Source: Lepidodermella squamata (lineage: Eukaryota; Gastrotricha). From it: DNA of 64,000 nucleotides. The translations under genes and the position numbers were made by a program. The notes below the pieces were generated by a model. It was not told the origin of the DNA. It saw only the letters and a list, made by a program, of their open reading frames with translations, and made no database searches. This document shows positions 38,752 to 53,700 of the stretch, one piece after another. The DNA lies in NCBI GenBank assembly GCA_047495785.1, contig JBLDXI010000009.1, positions 2,790,001 to 2,854,000 of the forward strand, given 5' to 3'. Positions within the stretch are counted from its first letter, which is position 1. Every line of letters starts with the position of its first letter.

Positions 38752-41700
38752 CCGGTGCGATTGCAACGGCCACGCGTCGGCTTGTAGCGTGAATTCAACG
38801 TCGGGCAAGTACGCCTGTGCCTGCGAGGGCAATACGGCCGGCGCGTCATGTGATCGATGCGCAGATTTGTTCAATGCGAAACCGTATCGAAAGGCCTCCG
38901 ACTGCCAGCCTTGCAACTGCAACGGCCACGCGTCGAGTTGCGTCTACAACGCAACTGTCGACCAGTTCCCGGACAGTTTCGAGTCCGGAAACGGCGGGGT
39001 TTGTGTTAATTGCGGCGATAACACCGAAGGCAGGTCTTGTGAGTTCTGTAAAGACGGATTTTACAAGCCGAACAGCGCGAAAGCTCCGACTGATCCGTGC
39101 ATTCAATGCGATTGCGATATTCAAGGCACGCTACCTGAGGCTTTGTCTAACTGCACGAAAATCGGTGGCCAGTGCCAGTGTAAAGAAAATGTCGAAGGTC
39201 GAACTTGCGATCGCTGTAAAGCCGGCTATTTTGGCTTGAGTGTTGAAAAAGAAGGTGAGAAGATAATTTGATGAAGTGATCTTACAAATTCAATCAATTG
39301 AGATTTTATATCTACCAAATTTACCTATTGCGGAACCAATTTTCGATAGCCAATTCGACCAAAATGCATTTTTTCAATTTTGTGGGGATTAAAAATTGGA
39401 AAAATTACCATCAATTTCCGTGTAATAGGGCTTTATCATGAAATTTTAACAAATTTTAAATAATTATATTTAATTATATTTTATATTAATAAATCATTCG
39501 AAAAAATGACGCGGTAGTTAGCGCTTGGTGCGAAATTTCGAATTTTGATTCCGCTAAAAGCTATTCATTATCTTGAAAAAAACTAACGGTTTTAAGAAAA
39601 ACTGGATGAATATTCGTATTTTTCGACAGCTGGTTGTTCGATTTGTAGCTGTAATCAAGCTGGTGTCGCGAATAACGTCTTGGATTGCGATCAAATCAGC
39701 GGCCGTTGTACCTGCAAAGCGAATGTCTATGGAGCAAAATGCGACGCTTGCAAATTTGGTTACCATTCACTTTCTCTGTGAGTTTCAATGTTATTGAAAT
39801 CGGCTGGATAAAAGTGACATTTTCTAGGAATAACACCCTGGGCTGTGAGCCATGCCAATGTGATCCCGTCGGCGCCAGTAGTATCTACTGTGACCCGAAC
39901 GATGGCAAGTGCCAGTGCCGAAAAAATGTTGAGGTGGGTCTTTGTTCTAAATACTCGGACAATTTATTTTGACGAATAATTCTGCGTTATTTCAGGGTCA
40001 AAAGTGCAACAAATGTGCGCCTAAATTCTACAATTTGACCATCAACGGCTGCATGGAGTGCGATTGTAACCAAGACGGTGTTATGATTGACAGCCCACAG
40101 GTGTGCGACAGCGACACGGGCGCGTGCCTGTGCCGTAAATTCGTCACCGGCTTCAAGTGCGACATTTGCATGGACGGCTACTCGCAGTTTGGCATCGACG
40201 CTGAAACAGGCTGTCTTGAATGCCGGTGCGCCAACGGAACTAGAGCGGGTCAAACTTGCGACAAGGAAACGGGTGTCTGCGCGTGTCGTCAAAATGTGGC
40301 AGGGTTGACGTGTAATTTGTGCAAACCCGGCTTCTGGAACCTTAGCAGTGAAAATCCGGTCGGCTGCCAGTCCTGCGAATGCGATCTCACCGGAGCTAAT
40401 GCGACTTGTGATCAAAATATCGTAAGTAACGCCCGAAAACCCTACTTTTGAGGCTCCAGAACTAGATTGTCCCAAAATATGGTTTTTCGAGTTTATCGTC
40501 ATGCATAGAGTCTCAATTCTTTTGCTATCATACCCGATCGATAGATCTCACCGTTACGCGTATTTTGCTCTATGAGCGGTCACTCAACTACTTATACTTC
40601 AGCCTGCAGAGCCGATATCGATTTCGAGTATCGATTTTACGAATCGGTGATTTTTCCGATATCAGAAGTCTTGGAAGCCAGCATTAAAATTTGTCTGCGT
40701 ATCTGAGGGTACAACGTAGCTAGAATGAAAATCTGCGGCCATGATCAAGAAAACAGCCCAAATCACAAAGAAACCTAGAATTCAGTTTTGCAAATACAGC
40801 ATGTCCCATAAGTCAAGCAACTATTTTTTCAATTTAGCATTTTCACATTTTCAAAATTGAGCCTACCGGGAAAATCTTCCATAATTTATCCACCATTTTA
40901 CAGAAGAAAAAAATTTACCGGTGAAAACCCGGGAAACCCCGATGGTAACTGGTTCGGTAATTTTCGGTATTCTACCCGGTTGGACAGAATTTCTCCAGAT
41001 TTTTTCATTCCAATGTTACGTACTTTGGCATTGTGAATTTTTCTAAGATTTTTCTGGCCATAAGATTAGGCTTCGCCTCTCATTCTAGAGTTTTTGATCC
41101 CTTTTCGACTCGCTGTATTTGGCCACTTTTTTATTTTCCAAACGAACTTTTCCAGGGTCGCTGCTCATGTCTACCCTACCGAACTGGTATGAAGTGTAAC
41201 ACCTGTGTCAACGGCTACTACAAATCTCCACCCCCTCTCCGCGGCTGCCTACCCTGTCGATGCTCCAATCTCACGTCATCCGGTCAGTGCGACCCAGAAA
41301 CCGGCCAGTGCCAGTGCCGCCTCGACCGGCTGGGCGTGGGCGGTCAAAACTGCGACCAGTGCCTACCCGGCTTTTTCGGCTACGACACTGCCAAGGGCGC
41401 GTGTAGTCGCTGCGAATGTTTTTGGCCGGGCGTGAAAGGCGGCATACAGGCCTTAACACCTTGCAACACGTTAAACGGGCAATGTACCTGCAAAGAATTC
41501 GTCACTGGTACAAAATGCGACCAATGCAAGCCGGGTTATTCGATTTTACGAGCCGATAACCCATTCGGGTGTTCCGCCGCTCCGAACCAGCAACCACCCC
41601 CGCGTTTAGCCGACTCGAACAGCTCGGCTATAACGATAGTCTGGCCACCCCCGCTGAGGCCTAATGGGGCTATCAGGAGGTATGCGGTCTATCGAAACTG

Positions 41701-44700
41701 GACAATGGTCGCGAATGTAACGCCCGTCTCGCTTGAGGCTTCGTCCATCTACTACTCAGACATTGGCTTAATGCCGCTCAAGTACTACGAGTATCGAATC
41801 ATGGCCTTCACCGATTTCGGTAATACAACCAGTATCGGGTCGGTTTTCAGCACGCTAAGCGGCGCCCCGGTCGGTAATTTGAGCTTCGAAGTTGATTCAA
41901 TCGAAGAATCTGCTGTAACCATGAAGTGGCTATTCTCCCCGGCGGATTCGATGACGCAGGAAGAACGGCGTGAGTTATGGTTCCAAATCTATATGATTTA
42001 CGCGGAAAATCAAACTGAAACCCAAGTCTGGCGGGGCCAGCGTGTTAATTCTACGAGAATTTCACGCCTTGAGCCGTTTACTAGCTACATTTTCCGAATT
42101 GAGGCGTGTAATCAGAGGTCAGAATGTATGTTAGGCGGCCGCCTTAATGTCACGACGAGTGAAGCCCCGCCTGAGGGCCAGCCCCAGCCTAAACCGACCG
42201 CGTTGAGCACGAGTTCGATTTACGTGGAATGGGAACCGCCGGAAAGGCCGAATGGAGTTATAACTTTTTACGAGCTCTGGATGCGGGAAATCGACCCTAC
42301 CTTAACGAATTTGACCACTACAACGCCCGCTTTTGACCTGAATGACACTGATTCATCGCTTGAAAATATTCCTCCGGCGTTGAAACGAATTTTAGTCTTC
42401 CACCCGGCTGGTATGTGGGTCCGGCAGCGGAGTGCCAGCTCGTCCAGCGATCGCCGCCGCTTGCCATTACCACCCCCGGCTCGAAATTTCACGGTCAATG
42501 GGCTGAAAGCGAATCGTCGATATGAATTTCAAATCGTGGCGCAGAATGATGTCGGAAAAACTGAGTCAGACTGGGCGTCGGCTCGCACGTTGGAAGCTCC
42601 GCCCAGTCAGCCGTTGCAGCCTATTGTAACCCCGATTTCGTCGTCCGAACTTCACGTGACCTGGCCAGACCCGGCCGCGGCTGATTTCATCGGCGGAACG
42701 GTTGTTAACGTAACAATCTACTCAGTTCGGCCGTTTGAAAACAACGAATATGGCCCGCCGATGAACATCATTCAAGAGGCAACGCAATCGCCTGCAGTTG
42801 TTCGTTCGATAATTTTGAAGCGTTTACCGCCTTATTCGGTCGCCGGGGTTATTCTACAGGTCTGCACTAGACTTGGCTGTATTAACAGCACGGTTGTCAA
42901 TGGGACGACGCTATCAGCCGCGCCTGAGGGTGTCTTCACGCCAAATGCTACCGGAAATTCTTCAACTTCGATTTTGGTCAGGTGGAGCAAACCAGCTCGA
43001 CCGAATGGACCGCCGCCTTTGTACGCGATCGAGCGGGTTTTGTCGTCTTTTGCCGTTCCAGCTATTCAAGTCGAGCGTGGCATTCGATTTCCGGGCGTTG
43101 GTTACATGCAATTCGCGGCTGACATCTTACCTCTGAGCACAGAATTTTTCGGTGAGCTCAAAAATTCATAAAAAATATTTTCTCAAATTTTAAATATTAT
43201 CTATAATTTTTTCTTTAAGAATTTTTCCACAAAATTGAAAAATTTATTTCCTCAAATGTTGTTTTTAATTTAATTTTTTCGAATGAATTTTTCAATTTTC
43301 CCAGCCTCAAAAAATCTTGAATTAAATGTAAATTCTCGACTATTTCTCCCACTCAGGTGTCGAATTTCGGTTCAAAACTCGGCAAGAAAAAGCTCTTCTA
43401 TTTCTGGCGATATCCGAGGATGAAGGAGAGGTTGTGGCTATTCAACTAATCGGAGGCAAACCGTTCGTCCTCGTCGATCCAGACGGCTGCCGGCGAACGA
43501 ATGACGTCTACGCGATTTCGACCATCAGTTCTGAATTTTCCGACTCGATTTTTTCGGATAATAACTGGCACAAGGTCAACTTTTTCAAGGACGGAGCGAT
43601 GATGAAGCTGACCCTCGATGATACTATGACAAGTGAGTAAAATTAACAACTGTTAGGAATCTTCAGAATATGATTATTTTTTCAGCTCAAATCACGATTT
43701 CCTGCGCCAAAAACGCGGTTATTGGCGAAATTACTAGCGTTTTTGTCGGTGGGGTTCCTCGCGAATTTACCGTCTATCGCAACAACGACGCTGCTGCCCA
43801 ATCGGATGAAACAAAGCAAGTCGTTCTCGAAGGTCTGGCCGGCTGTATGCGTGACCTTATGATCCTAACAGCCCGCGAACCTACCGTCATCTGGACGAAC
43901 ATCGAAGCCCAATCAGCAATCGCCTCGACTCTTTCTAATGAAATGTACGAAGGCTGCCCGATTTCGCTAACGCCCGGTACTCACTTCCTCGGAAAGGGCT
44001 ATTTAATCATGCCATCAGTGCCAGAACCGTCTCAAAGCGCTCGGATTTTGTCGCCCGTAAATTTCGGCGGCGGCAAAAATTTTAAGCTGGAACTATCATT
44101 CCGCGCCGAATTTCACACTGGGCTGTTATATTTCCAATACGCACCTAAGACGAAGCATTTATTGCTTATCCAGCTTAACAACAGCGTGTTAGAAATCGGC
44201 ATTTTCGTCGGTAGTGAAATCGAAAATTTGAATATGACCCTAACGCGATTGAGCCACCTTAATTTTTGCGATACCTCGTTAAAAACTGTTCGCATCACGA
44301 AAGCCGGGTCGAAAATGACGTTTGAAACTGAGGATGCAGTTGCGAAGCCGTTTAAAACCAGCGTAGACCTACCCTCCGATTACTTTTATCTATCCTCGGA
44401 CATTTTTCTCGGCGGAATCGGGCTTGATTTTTCGGATGTGGCTAAATTTATCGATCAAACCTACCGGCAATATGTTGTTAGCGAATCATTCGGCGGCTGC
44501 TTTTTGTCGTTCAACATTTCTACGGCTGATGACGAGATCCAGCTTAATGACGCCGTGCCTATAACTGTTTTGAGCTATTTGCCGCGGTATGGCAATACCT
44601 CGACCGTGCTAGCCGATGGATGCCCGCCTGTTGTCACGACACCGTCTCGAGCTAACATTTGCAAGTCGCCAAGATCGACTACGATTTACCGAGGCCGGGA

Positions 44701-47700
44701 TGAGTCGTTTTTAGACACCCAACTAACGCCGTTTTCAACGTATTTATACTCGATGAATGCGTCGAATGATCGCGGCTTTTCGTTGAGTTTATGGCAAAGT
44801 GGCCGGACTCTACCCCTGCCGCCGGAATTACAGGCCGTGCAGCCACCCTACTCGGTTTTACCAGTTTCAGGCCGCGAAATGGTGGTAAAATGGCGCCCGC
44901 CTACTGTCTACTCAGGGATGTTGACTTCCTACGGAATTACGGCTAAATTTGAAGATAAAATCGTTGCGTCGGTTACTATTAAGAACCCAGGCCCGACTGA
45001 CCTAACAGCGAATGTTGCCGGGTTGAAGCCGTATACCGCCTATGTTTTCGCCCTGACTGTTTGCAACACGGCTGGTTGTACTACGAGTTCGAGATCGACG
45101 AGAAATAGCACGCTACCCGAGTCGCCCGAGGGCATGTCACCCCCTACAGCCGCAGAGAAAAGGCCGTGGTCGCTTTTCTTACAATGGCCGGAGCCTGTGT
45201 CGAAAAACGGCGAGTTGACCGGGTATCAATTATTCCGCGACGAGATTCGAATCTACGCTGGGCAGTTGTTACGATTCAATGTTACTGGCCTTAAAGTTGC
45301 GACATCGAATCGATATGCGGTCGAGGCGTGCACGGTTGCTGGTTGCGCGAGGAGTGAGTCGGTGATTTTGACTACGTCCTCTCTACCACCCCCTGCACCC
45401 ATCCCGGCACCCATTGTCACTGCGCTGAGTTCGACTGAAGTTAGAGTCGCGTGGCTGCCGGTGGACAGTACGAATGGTATCATCCAGTTCTATCAGGTCT
45501 ATATGTCACTCAGGCCGGATGAACCCCTGGCAACTAGTATGTTGGCTGTAGAGAATGAAACGAACCCGACTACGGCGTTGGTTGAAAAATTGACTCCTGG
45601 AACAACTTATTACTTCAGGCTCAGAGCTTGCACGAATGGAGGCTGTACGAACAGTGAAGGTAGGCGTCTAAATAATTTTCATGATTGAAATTTTCATGAA
45701 TAGAAAATTTTTAAATTATTTATAATAAATTGAAAAGCTATTGTTTAGGTATCGGAAAATAAAAATCTTCAATTTTTCTAATTTATCAAGAATTATTTTG
45801 AAATTATTTTGAATTTCAATTTTTTGGATTTTAAATTACTGCTATTCAACCACGAAATTAATTTTGTGTCGGAAATGTGAATATTCGTGGAATATCTATC
45901 AAATCAACTCATTTTTATGATGGATAATTTAAAATGAAAATGGGTCAAAATACTAAGTGGAATTCATGCTCAAACTACCTATTTGTCTATGCAATTTTGA
46001 AATGGAAGCGTATATTATGCGCATTTTGCGAAATGAATCTCTAAAATCTGGTAAACGGGATTTTCGAAATTTTACGAAAAATAGCATGACATTTTTTTCC
46101 GTTCGTGAAATGTCTATATTTTCGACAATTTTAATTGCTTGCTGTCAAAACTTTTCTAAATTTTTGACACATTTTCTATTTTTTTTTTAGCTTCTTCTGT
46201 CGTTACGGAGGAAGCCATGCCTGACAATTTACCACCTCTGAACATCATCTCAGCGGACCCGACCCGGCTCGACGTATTCTGGCAGCCACCTCAAAATCCA
46301 AACGGCGTGCTCAGGAATTACATATTACTTCACAACGGGCGGCAAGTTCTATCGCAGCTCGAACCTCGCCATTACTCCCTGACCGGGTTACCTGCCTGGA
46401 GCCGAAACGAATTCCAACTGAAAGCCTGCAATAAGATGGGATGTACGACTGGTAATCTAACGGTAGCTTACAGTTTGGAGGACACCCCACAAGGCGCCTT
46501 GTCGCTTGACCCTCCCAAAGTTATCGACCCTCGTACAATTCGGGTCCAATTTTGGGGCCCGGAAAGACCGAATGGTAACGTTACGTATTACGTAATCGCC
46601 AGCGGTCCGTTTTTAGTCCAAAACCCGAATACCGGGTATCGGGTGGTAAATGACACGAAATTCGTCGCGACGTCTCAAACGTGGCAGCAAGGTCTGAGGA
46701 TCGGCGATTTGATGCCATCGACAAACTACACGATTCGAGTTAACGCGTCGAACTCGCGTGGCTACGTCCTTAGCAACCTCCAAACCATCGCAATGCCAAA
46801 GGGCCCTCCCCTCGGCTTTGACAACCCGATCGTGCAAATCAACACCCCACGCTCGGTCACTGTTCGTTGGAAACCGGCGGCCTGGTCGAACGGTGACGCG
46901 GTAATGGGCGCGGATTCGGCGTTGTACATGCTCCAGTGGCGCCGGGCTACATACCCGGACGACGTTAGTAACGCATTTTCGTACCCGGTGACTGGTACGA
47001 TGTACGTGTTGAACAACCTGCGGCCGCATACGAATTACGAGGCTAGGGTGACTACGTCAAACAGCGTGACTGAGCCGACTTACACGAGTTGGGTGCCGTT
47101 TTTGACGCCGGAGGATTGCCCGGAAAACCAGGACGCCCCGGTTATTACCGAAATTATCGAAACTGCGGTAACTCTAACCTGGAAGCCGCCTCAATATCCG
47201 AACGGCGAAATTCTAGCGTATAACATCTATAGTAATTTGAGCCGAAATGCTATGGTTAATCTGACCAATTCAAGCGTGACCTCGTTCCGGCTGATTGACC
47301 TCGAGCCTAGTGTCATCCATGTGTTCAAAATCGAAACTTGCACCTCAGTTTGTTGCAATTTCTCGAAGCCGTCCCTACCCGTTAGGACCCCGTCGGCCCC
47401 ACCCGGCGGGGTGTCACCACCAATTGTCGGCTCAGATTCGCCCACTTCGGTAATTATTTCATGGCAAAAACCGAAACGGCCGAACGGTCGCTTGTCGTGG
47501 TACGTCATCGAGCGGCAAATTAAGGAGGATAGCGGCGTGGTTAACAGCGTTGTAGTCGCTAATCTCTCCGCCTCTGCAACTCAGGATTTAAGATTCATCG
47601 ACCGGAACCTACTCGCATTTACCGACTACGACTATAGAATTATTGCGGTTAACGATGCTGGGCAAACTGCGAGTGAATTTTCCCGAATTCGGACGAAACC

Positions 47701-50700
47701 ATCCAGACCGGTTGGAGTTTTGCCGCCGCAGTCTGTGAACCCTGTTGACCCGGATTCGGTTATGGTTTCATGGCAACCGCCCTACCGTCCTAATGGCCAG
47801 ATCGAAAAATTTGTGTTACGAGTTTCAGCCCCGGCGGATTTGAGCGTGACTGTCAAAAACGATTTGTCTAAAGCGCGACCAAGGGGCCGAACTTCCGGGT
47901 CGAAATCAGCGCCCGAAACTTATCAACGGATTGTAACTGGGTTGAAGCCGTATACTGAGTATAATATTTCAGTTTCGGCGTGTTCGGACGGCGGCGGTTG
48001 TTCGGAATCGCCGCCGGTGTTATTCCGAACCCCGCCGGCTAGCCCGGAGGACCAGTTACCACCCGTTGCTTCCGCCACATCTCAGACTTCGATGTTCATT
48101 CAATGGTCCCAGCCGTTGAGAGCAAACGGGCCAATTAAGGCGTACACCCTTGACCGGATCAAAACCCGCCAGCCCCTCGTCTCGCCCGCTCCGTTGACCA
48201 ACGAAGCGTGGGAAACGATTTACATCGGTAACAATACGTATTATGAGGATACGAATCTTCCGTTGTTTACGTATTACAAGTACCGGGTCACTGCTATTTC
48301 GGATTTCGGTCGGGCGACCAGCCTACCATCGGCTGAAAATTCGACATTCGGCGAAGATCCACTAGCTGCCCCGGAGTTGATTACTTCACATGTTACCCAC
48401 GACTCAATTAATGTATCCTGGACTGACCTGAGTATGTTTTGAATTTTCAGATTTTTTAAAAATATTTTTTACCCTTAAATATTTATTAATTTAGCATTTT
48501 ATTTCTTTTGCAGTGTGTCCCATAAGTTGAGTAAATTTATTATTTTTCAATGTTTTTGCTGACAAATTGCATATTTTTCCAAAATTGAATAATTTCCCAT
48601 CGTTTATCAACGATTTCTCATGGGCAATTAAAATTTTACCGAAGAAAATCCGAAAAACCCGAAATTCGGGAATTTTCGGTATTTTATCTGGTGAGACCGA
48701 TTTCCTCCGGATTTTTCATTCTCGTTAGTAATTTACGATATAAAATTTTTATGCATTGAGAATTCATCCGGACTCGTCGGAAATCGCCCATAAAATTCTG
48801 CTTTCTGATTTCGTTGAATTTTCTTTGATTGATTTATTCTCAGTTTTTTCGTCAGTTTTTTTTATGAATTTGTATATAAATTGAATTTGTATTTCAATTT
48901 CAAGCTGTCGACGTGCTTCGCGGTGCCGTGGATCGATTTGTGGTGGCGCTTCAGCACGAGAAAAAATCCTCCTACCTGCTACCCGAATCCGCTCATTTGT
49001 CCCTTCTCACCATCAAAGAAATACCCGGCAATCAACACAACATAATTTTCCGCGATCTCGTACCCTCAACCGCTTATACTGTCATGCTAACCATGCACAT
49101 GTACGGCGGAGCTTCAAAACGAGCCGCACCCATCCGAGTTGCGACATCGGACGGGACACCTAGTGGCTTGAAACCGCCTACAGTTCGAACAGTGTCCGAA
49201 TCCCAACTACGGCTATTCTGGTTCCCACCCGTCAACTCAAACGGCCAGGTTATACGGTACAACGTCTATGTTAACGACAAAAAGGTCAAAAGTCTGCCGA
49301 CATCAGCCGACGGCTCGCCGATGACCTCGTTCGCGAACGAGGGTGACTACAGCACTGTCGTCTCAGATCTCGAGCCGTACCAGGTTCACGCCATAATTTT
49401 AGAGGCTTGCACGAAATTCGCGTGTGGGAATTCATCGAAAACCCTGGCGACCACCGTCGAATCCGCACCTAAGGACATGTCACCGCCTCGAGTTGTCGCG
49501 CGGGGTTCAAGCTGGTTAACAGTCCGTTTCGGGCCCCCCGACTCGCCGAACGGAATTATTCTTAGGTACGATCTATACCGAAAATCAACAGACCATTGCC
49601 CGCATTACCGCGGATCGGGTCAGTTTGTGACTGAAAAACGGATTCAGAAAAGGTCGCTGGAAGACGCGATTTTGTTAGACTCGTTGGAGCAGTTGCCGGT
49701 TCTAGACACCCAGGCTCAGAAAAAACCGGCATCAGGCGGGTGTGATTACGTTAGCTGCCCGGTCGGTCACCGGCAATGCGGCGGGATTTGCTACGCCTCA
49801 AATAGCTCTTTAACCTGTTGCCGGGGCGAATTGTTCGAAACCAGGCTTAACCACGTCTGCTGCGATTCGAATTACGTACCAGTTCTAGACGGGCCCCTCA
49901 GTGAGAAGGTCTGCTGCGGAGGTAGGTTGCATAAAAAGGTACCAGGGCACGACTGCTGCTTCGGTAATTACGTCGACATCCCATCTGGCGCAACTTGCTG
50001 CTACAACAGCCTACAGCGCAATGTCATCGTTAGTCTCGGCGACAGTTGCTGCGCCAGTCTGCCGTACCGGCCTAACGAATTCGCGCAGGTTTGCTTCGGC
50101 GGCGTCCTCCTTAACCGGCCGGAACAAAAGGCGTGTGGCCGCCGCTTGATCCCGGCCTCGAAAGTTTGTTGCGCCTCTTCGCCGAATTTGAACGCGCAAA
50201 CCGAGAGTGCCGACCCGTTGCCGGACCACAGGTGCTGCGGCGGGAAGTACTACAACACATCTACGGCCAGGTGTTGCTCCACCGGCCGCCGGACCCGGTT
50301 ATTCCCGTTGGATACCGTGAAGCCTGGTATGGAAATGGCGTGTTGTGGCCTTCAGTTGATTCCGGCTGAGTTGTCCTGCTGCAACGGGAAGCCTTATAAT
50401 CGAAAAACTGCGCTATGTGCCGATACTGCCAACCCGACAAGTGATGAGACTACCACAGTTTTTCACAACTGCGGCCGGGGTACGATTTGCCCGATCGGCG
50501 CGTCAGCGATGTGTGACGCGTGTGATTTTCCGACCTCAGAACGCACTTGTTTGATCGAACAGCGGGAGAATCAAGTGTCGGCTGCTTTTGAGGCGGAGAT
50601 GACGAATAGTGGGGGATGGCCGCGGAATTGGAATAGCCCGTTGTTGGCTCCGATGGGTGAGTTGCATGGATCAATGGCGCTTAGCAGTTGGTGCCAGCCT

Positions 50701-53700
50701 CGCATTGTTCGCCTCTACTCGAACCAGACTGTTACTACGTTCAACGATACGGACCTGAAGCCTTACACGCGGTACGAGTATTTCGCACAGGTATGTCCTT
50801 AATTTGACGAAAATCCATTTTTTGAAAAAAAATTCGAATTTTGCTAATCATTTTTGAGGTTCAAAAAGCTCTATGAATGGCTATTTTATAGCAGCGTTGA
50901 TTTTTTGTGAGAAATTATTTTTTTAAATGAATTTTTAAAAATTAAAATTGAAAAATGGCGGGTTGGCGTGGTCGGTGTCCTGGCATTGCGGGTGCGAGAA
51001 GTAATTCTTAAACGCGAAGTAACCGAACCACAAGGCCCGCGCATTTCACGCTGGAGTTAGTCTGCTTTTAAGCGGCGTGATGAATCAATAATTGCGTGGT
51101 AAAATTGCGTGATGCAATTCAAGGTTATTGCTATGCAGGCTTCCAATTCTTCACCTCTGGACCACGTCCATTGGGAGACATTAAACATACATTCCTTACT
51201 AAAAATGGTTCATAATAACAATTTTCGTAGCTTTTCTAGAATAATTTCACTCCGTACAACATTTTTTCTTTCTGATTTTTAAATTACCTCGATATTTCAA
51301 AGAGGAGGCTGGTTCACTTTGAGCACCTACATCAAACTAAAAACCATGGTTTTAAAGTTGGATTTTAGGATTTCGCTATTGAATTGCAGAGGATTTTCTA
51401 ACAAAAAATAAAAAAATGAAAATGAAAAATGCGTGGGTTGGCGTGGCCGGTTTGTCCTGGCATTGGGAACCCTGTGCGTAGGTAAGTTTTGCGAAGTAGC
51501 CGAACCACAAGGCCCGCGCATTTGGGCAATGCGCCAGTCTACTTTTAAGCTGCGCAAAAATCAATTTCTATCGATCGATAAAATGAGCGCCGTAAATGGG
51601 TTGTAATTTCCCTGTATAACATTTGCCTATTTGGTAGGCTGTTATTCAAGTCCCCCGTTATCAGTTGATCAGCATAAGCAGAAAGCTAGTGCCGTTTTAT
51701 CAATTTTATAAACGCTTTATATGAGATAAGGGGCTGCTTCGCCATATCTGTTGAACGGAATCGAATTCAAGGTAGATTTTTGCATGAGAAGTATCGAAAT
51801 AAAAAATGAAAAAATAAAAAGGCATGAGATAGCGCGGCCGGTTTAGTGGTTCAAGCGGCGCATTCCCGGCTGGTCACCCGAAAGGACCTCCTCCGTGAGA
51901 GCAAATGAATTGGTTTGTGAAACGAAGTAACCGTGCCACTAGGCTCATGCCAAATGACCACCGCTCTAATTTCTATATATCATTATTTCAAAAAACGCGC
52001 TCGAAATTGTAATGTCGTGAAAATTTTTAATACTAATTTTTAATTGTGGCAGATTATTCAAGCTGCATACTTTAGCACTAATTTATTAGAAATAAAAAAT
52101 GAAAAAAAAAATAAAAAGCATGGGTTAGCGCGGCCGGTGTGATTTGGTTCAAGCGCGGCGATGATCTGCTGACGTTGCCGACAGGAAGATCCTCCCCTCG
52201 GTGAGTAGCTCTGTTAGAGAGTTTTGTGAAACGAAGTAGCCGTGCCACGAGGCCCATGCCGTTTGCTATGCTGCGTAAATCCTTTATATACCGCGCTTGC
52301 ACACAGCACAACTCAATGCTAGCATAATCAATGACACGCAGCATATGAATGCAAATGAAAAAATTGCTGACAAATGAAAAATGGGCTCTAGGATAAATAA
52401 ATTGTATTTTCTACCTGCCGTCTCAAATTTGAGATTGTGTTGAAAATTAAATTTTTTTTTTCAATTTTTCAATTGATTTCAATTGATTTTCGATTTAATT
52501 TATTTTAATCAATTTTTAATTTTAATTTTTAATTTTTAGGTCTCAAATTCCGTTGGAGCTGTCAATAGTACGATTTTAACTGCATCAACTACCGAAGCCC
52601 CTCCCTCAGGACTTCAACAACCCAGGATCGTATCAAACCCCGATCAACTGAACGTTCTCCGCATCAATTGGGACCCACCCTCGAAACCCAACGGCGCCCC
52701 GATTTTCTACAAATTATACCGAGACGGAATTTTGATTTTCTCCGGCGACACTCGCTCGTTTGTCGACACGACCGATGTCGCCCCCTTCCAGACCTACACC
52801 TACTGGCTGGTCGCGTGTAACCAGGTCGCTTGTGTGACAAGTAGCCGAGTCTCCGCCGCAACCCTAGAATCAGTCCCGGAGGGCTTCAACGCGCCCAAGG
52901 TCGCTAATGTCAATTCGACATGCGTCAATTTGACGTGGCTCCAGCCTGATAAACCAAACGGGTTGATTACGAAATACATTTTAACCCTCCGCGAGAAAAA
53001 TATTCAGCAAAAAGGCGGCTTGCCAATGCGGGACACCAGCGTCCACACAGCCGGGCCTAATGTCCGGTGGCTAATCGCCTGTAACTTGAAACCTTACTTC
53101 AACTACGAGGCGGGTATGGAGGCCTGCACCCAGGTCGGATGCCGCATGAGTGAATGGCAGGCGTTCACCACCGACGCAGCTTTACCGGTCGAAATCCCGG
53201 AACCGAGAGTTCTCGTCGTTAATTTCATGCATATCGACGTTATTTGGCGGCTCCCATTTTCGCCGAATGGGCCTATACTCGAGACGGTTTTATTCCGGAG
53301 ACGGGATGGAGAAATCTTGTTCTCAAAATTAGTCGCCTACGACACGTCAGTCACCCTAAATCCGGCTTCAAAAACGTTGAATTTTTCGGATTTTACCGTA
53401 AAACCTGGGTATAAATATGCTTACATGGTCCAGTACGCTAACCCGGCTGGGAAGGTTAATTCATCCGAGGTTTTATCGTACGGCGTCCCGTTGAAGTCGC
53501 CTGGTATACCAAGCCGGCCGCCTAGTGCGGTCAGCGTTCGAGGACCGAGGGCTATTACCGTGGTACTTCAACAGCCGATGAATTGTTCAATTGACCCGGT
53601 TTCGTTCGATGAGGTCATAGTGTTGATTGAAGCCGAATCTGGGGTTGAACGGTCGCATTTCAACGGTCCCGAGGCGAATTTTGACAACTTATCGCCTTAC

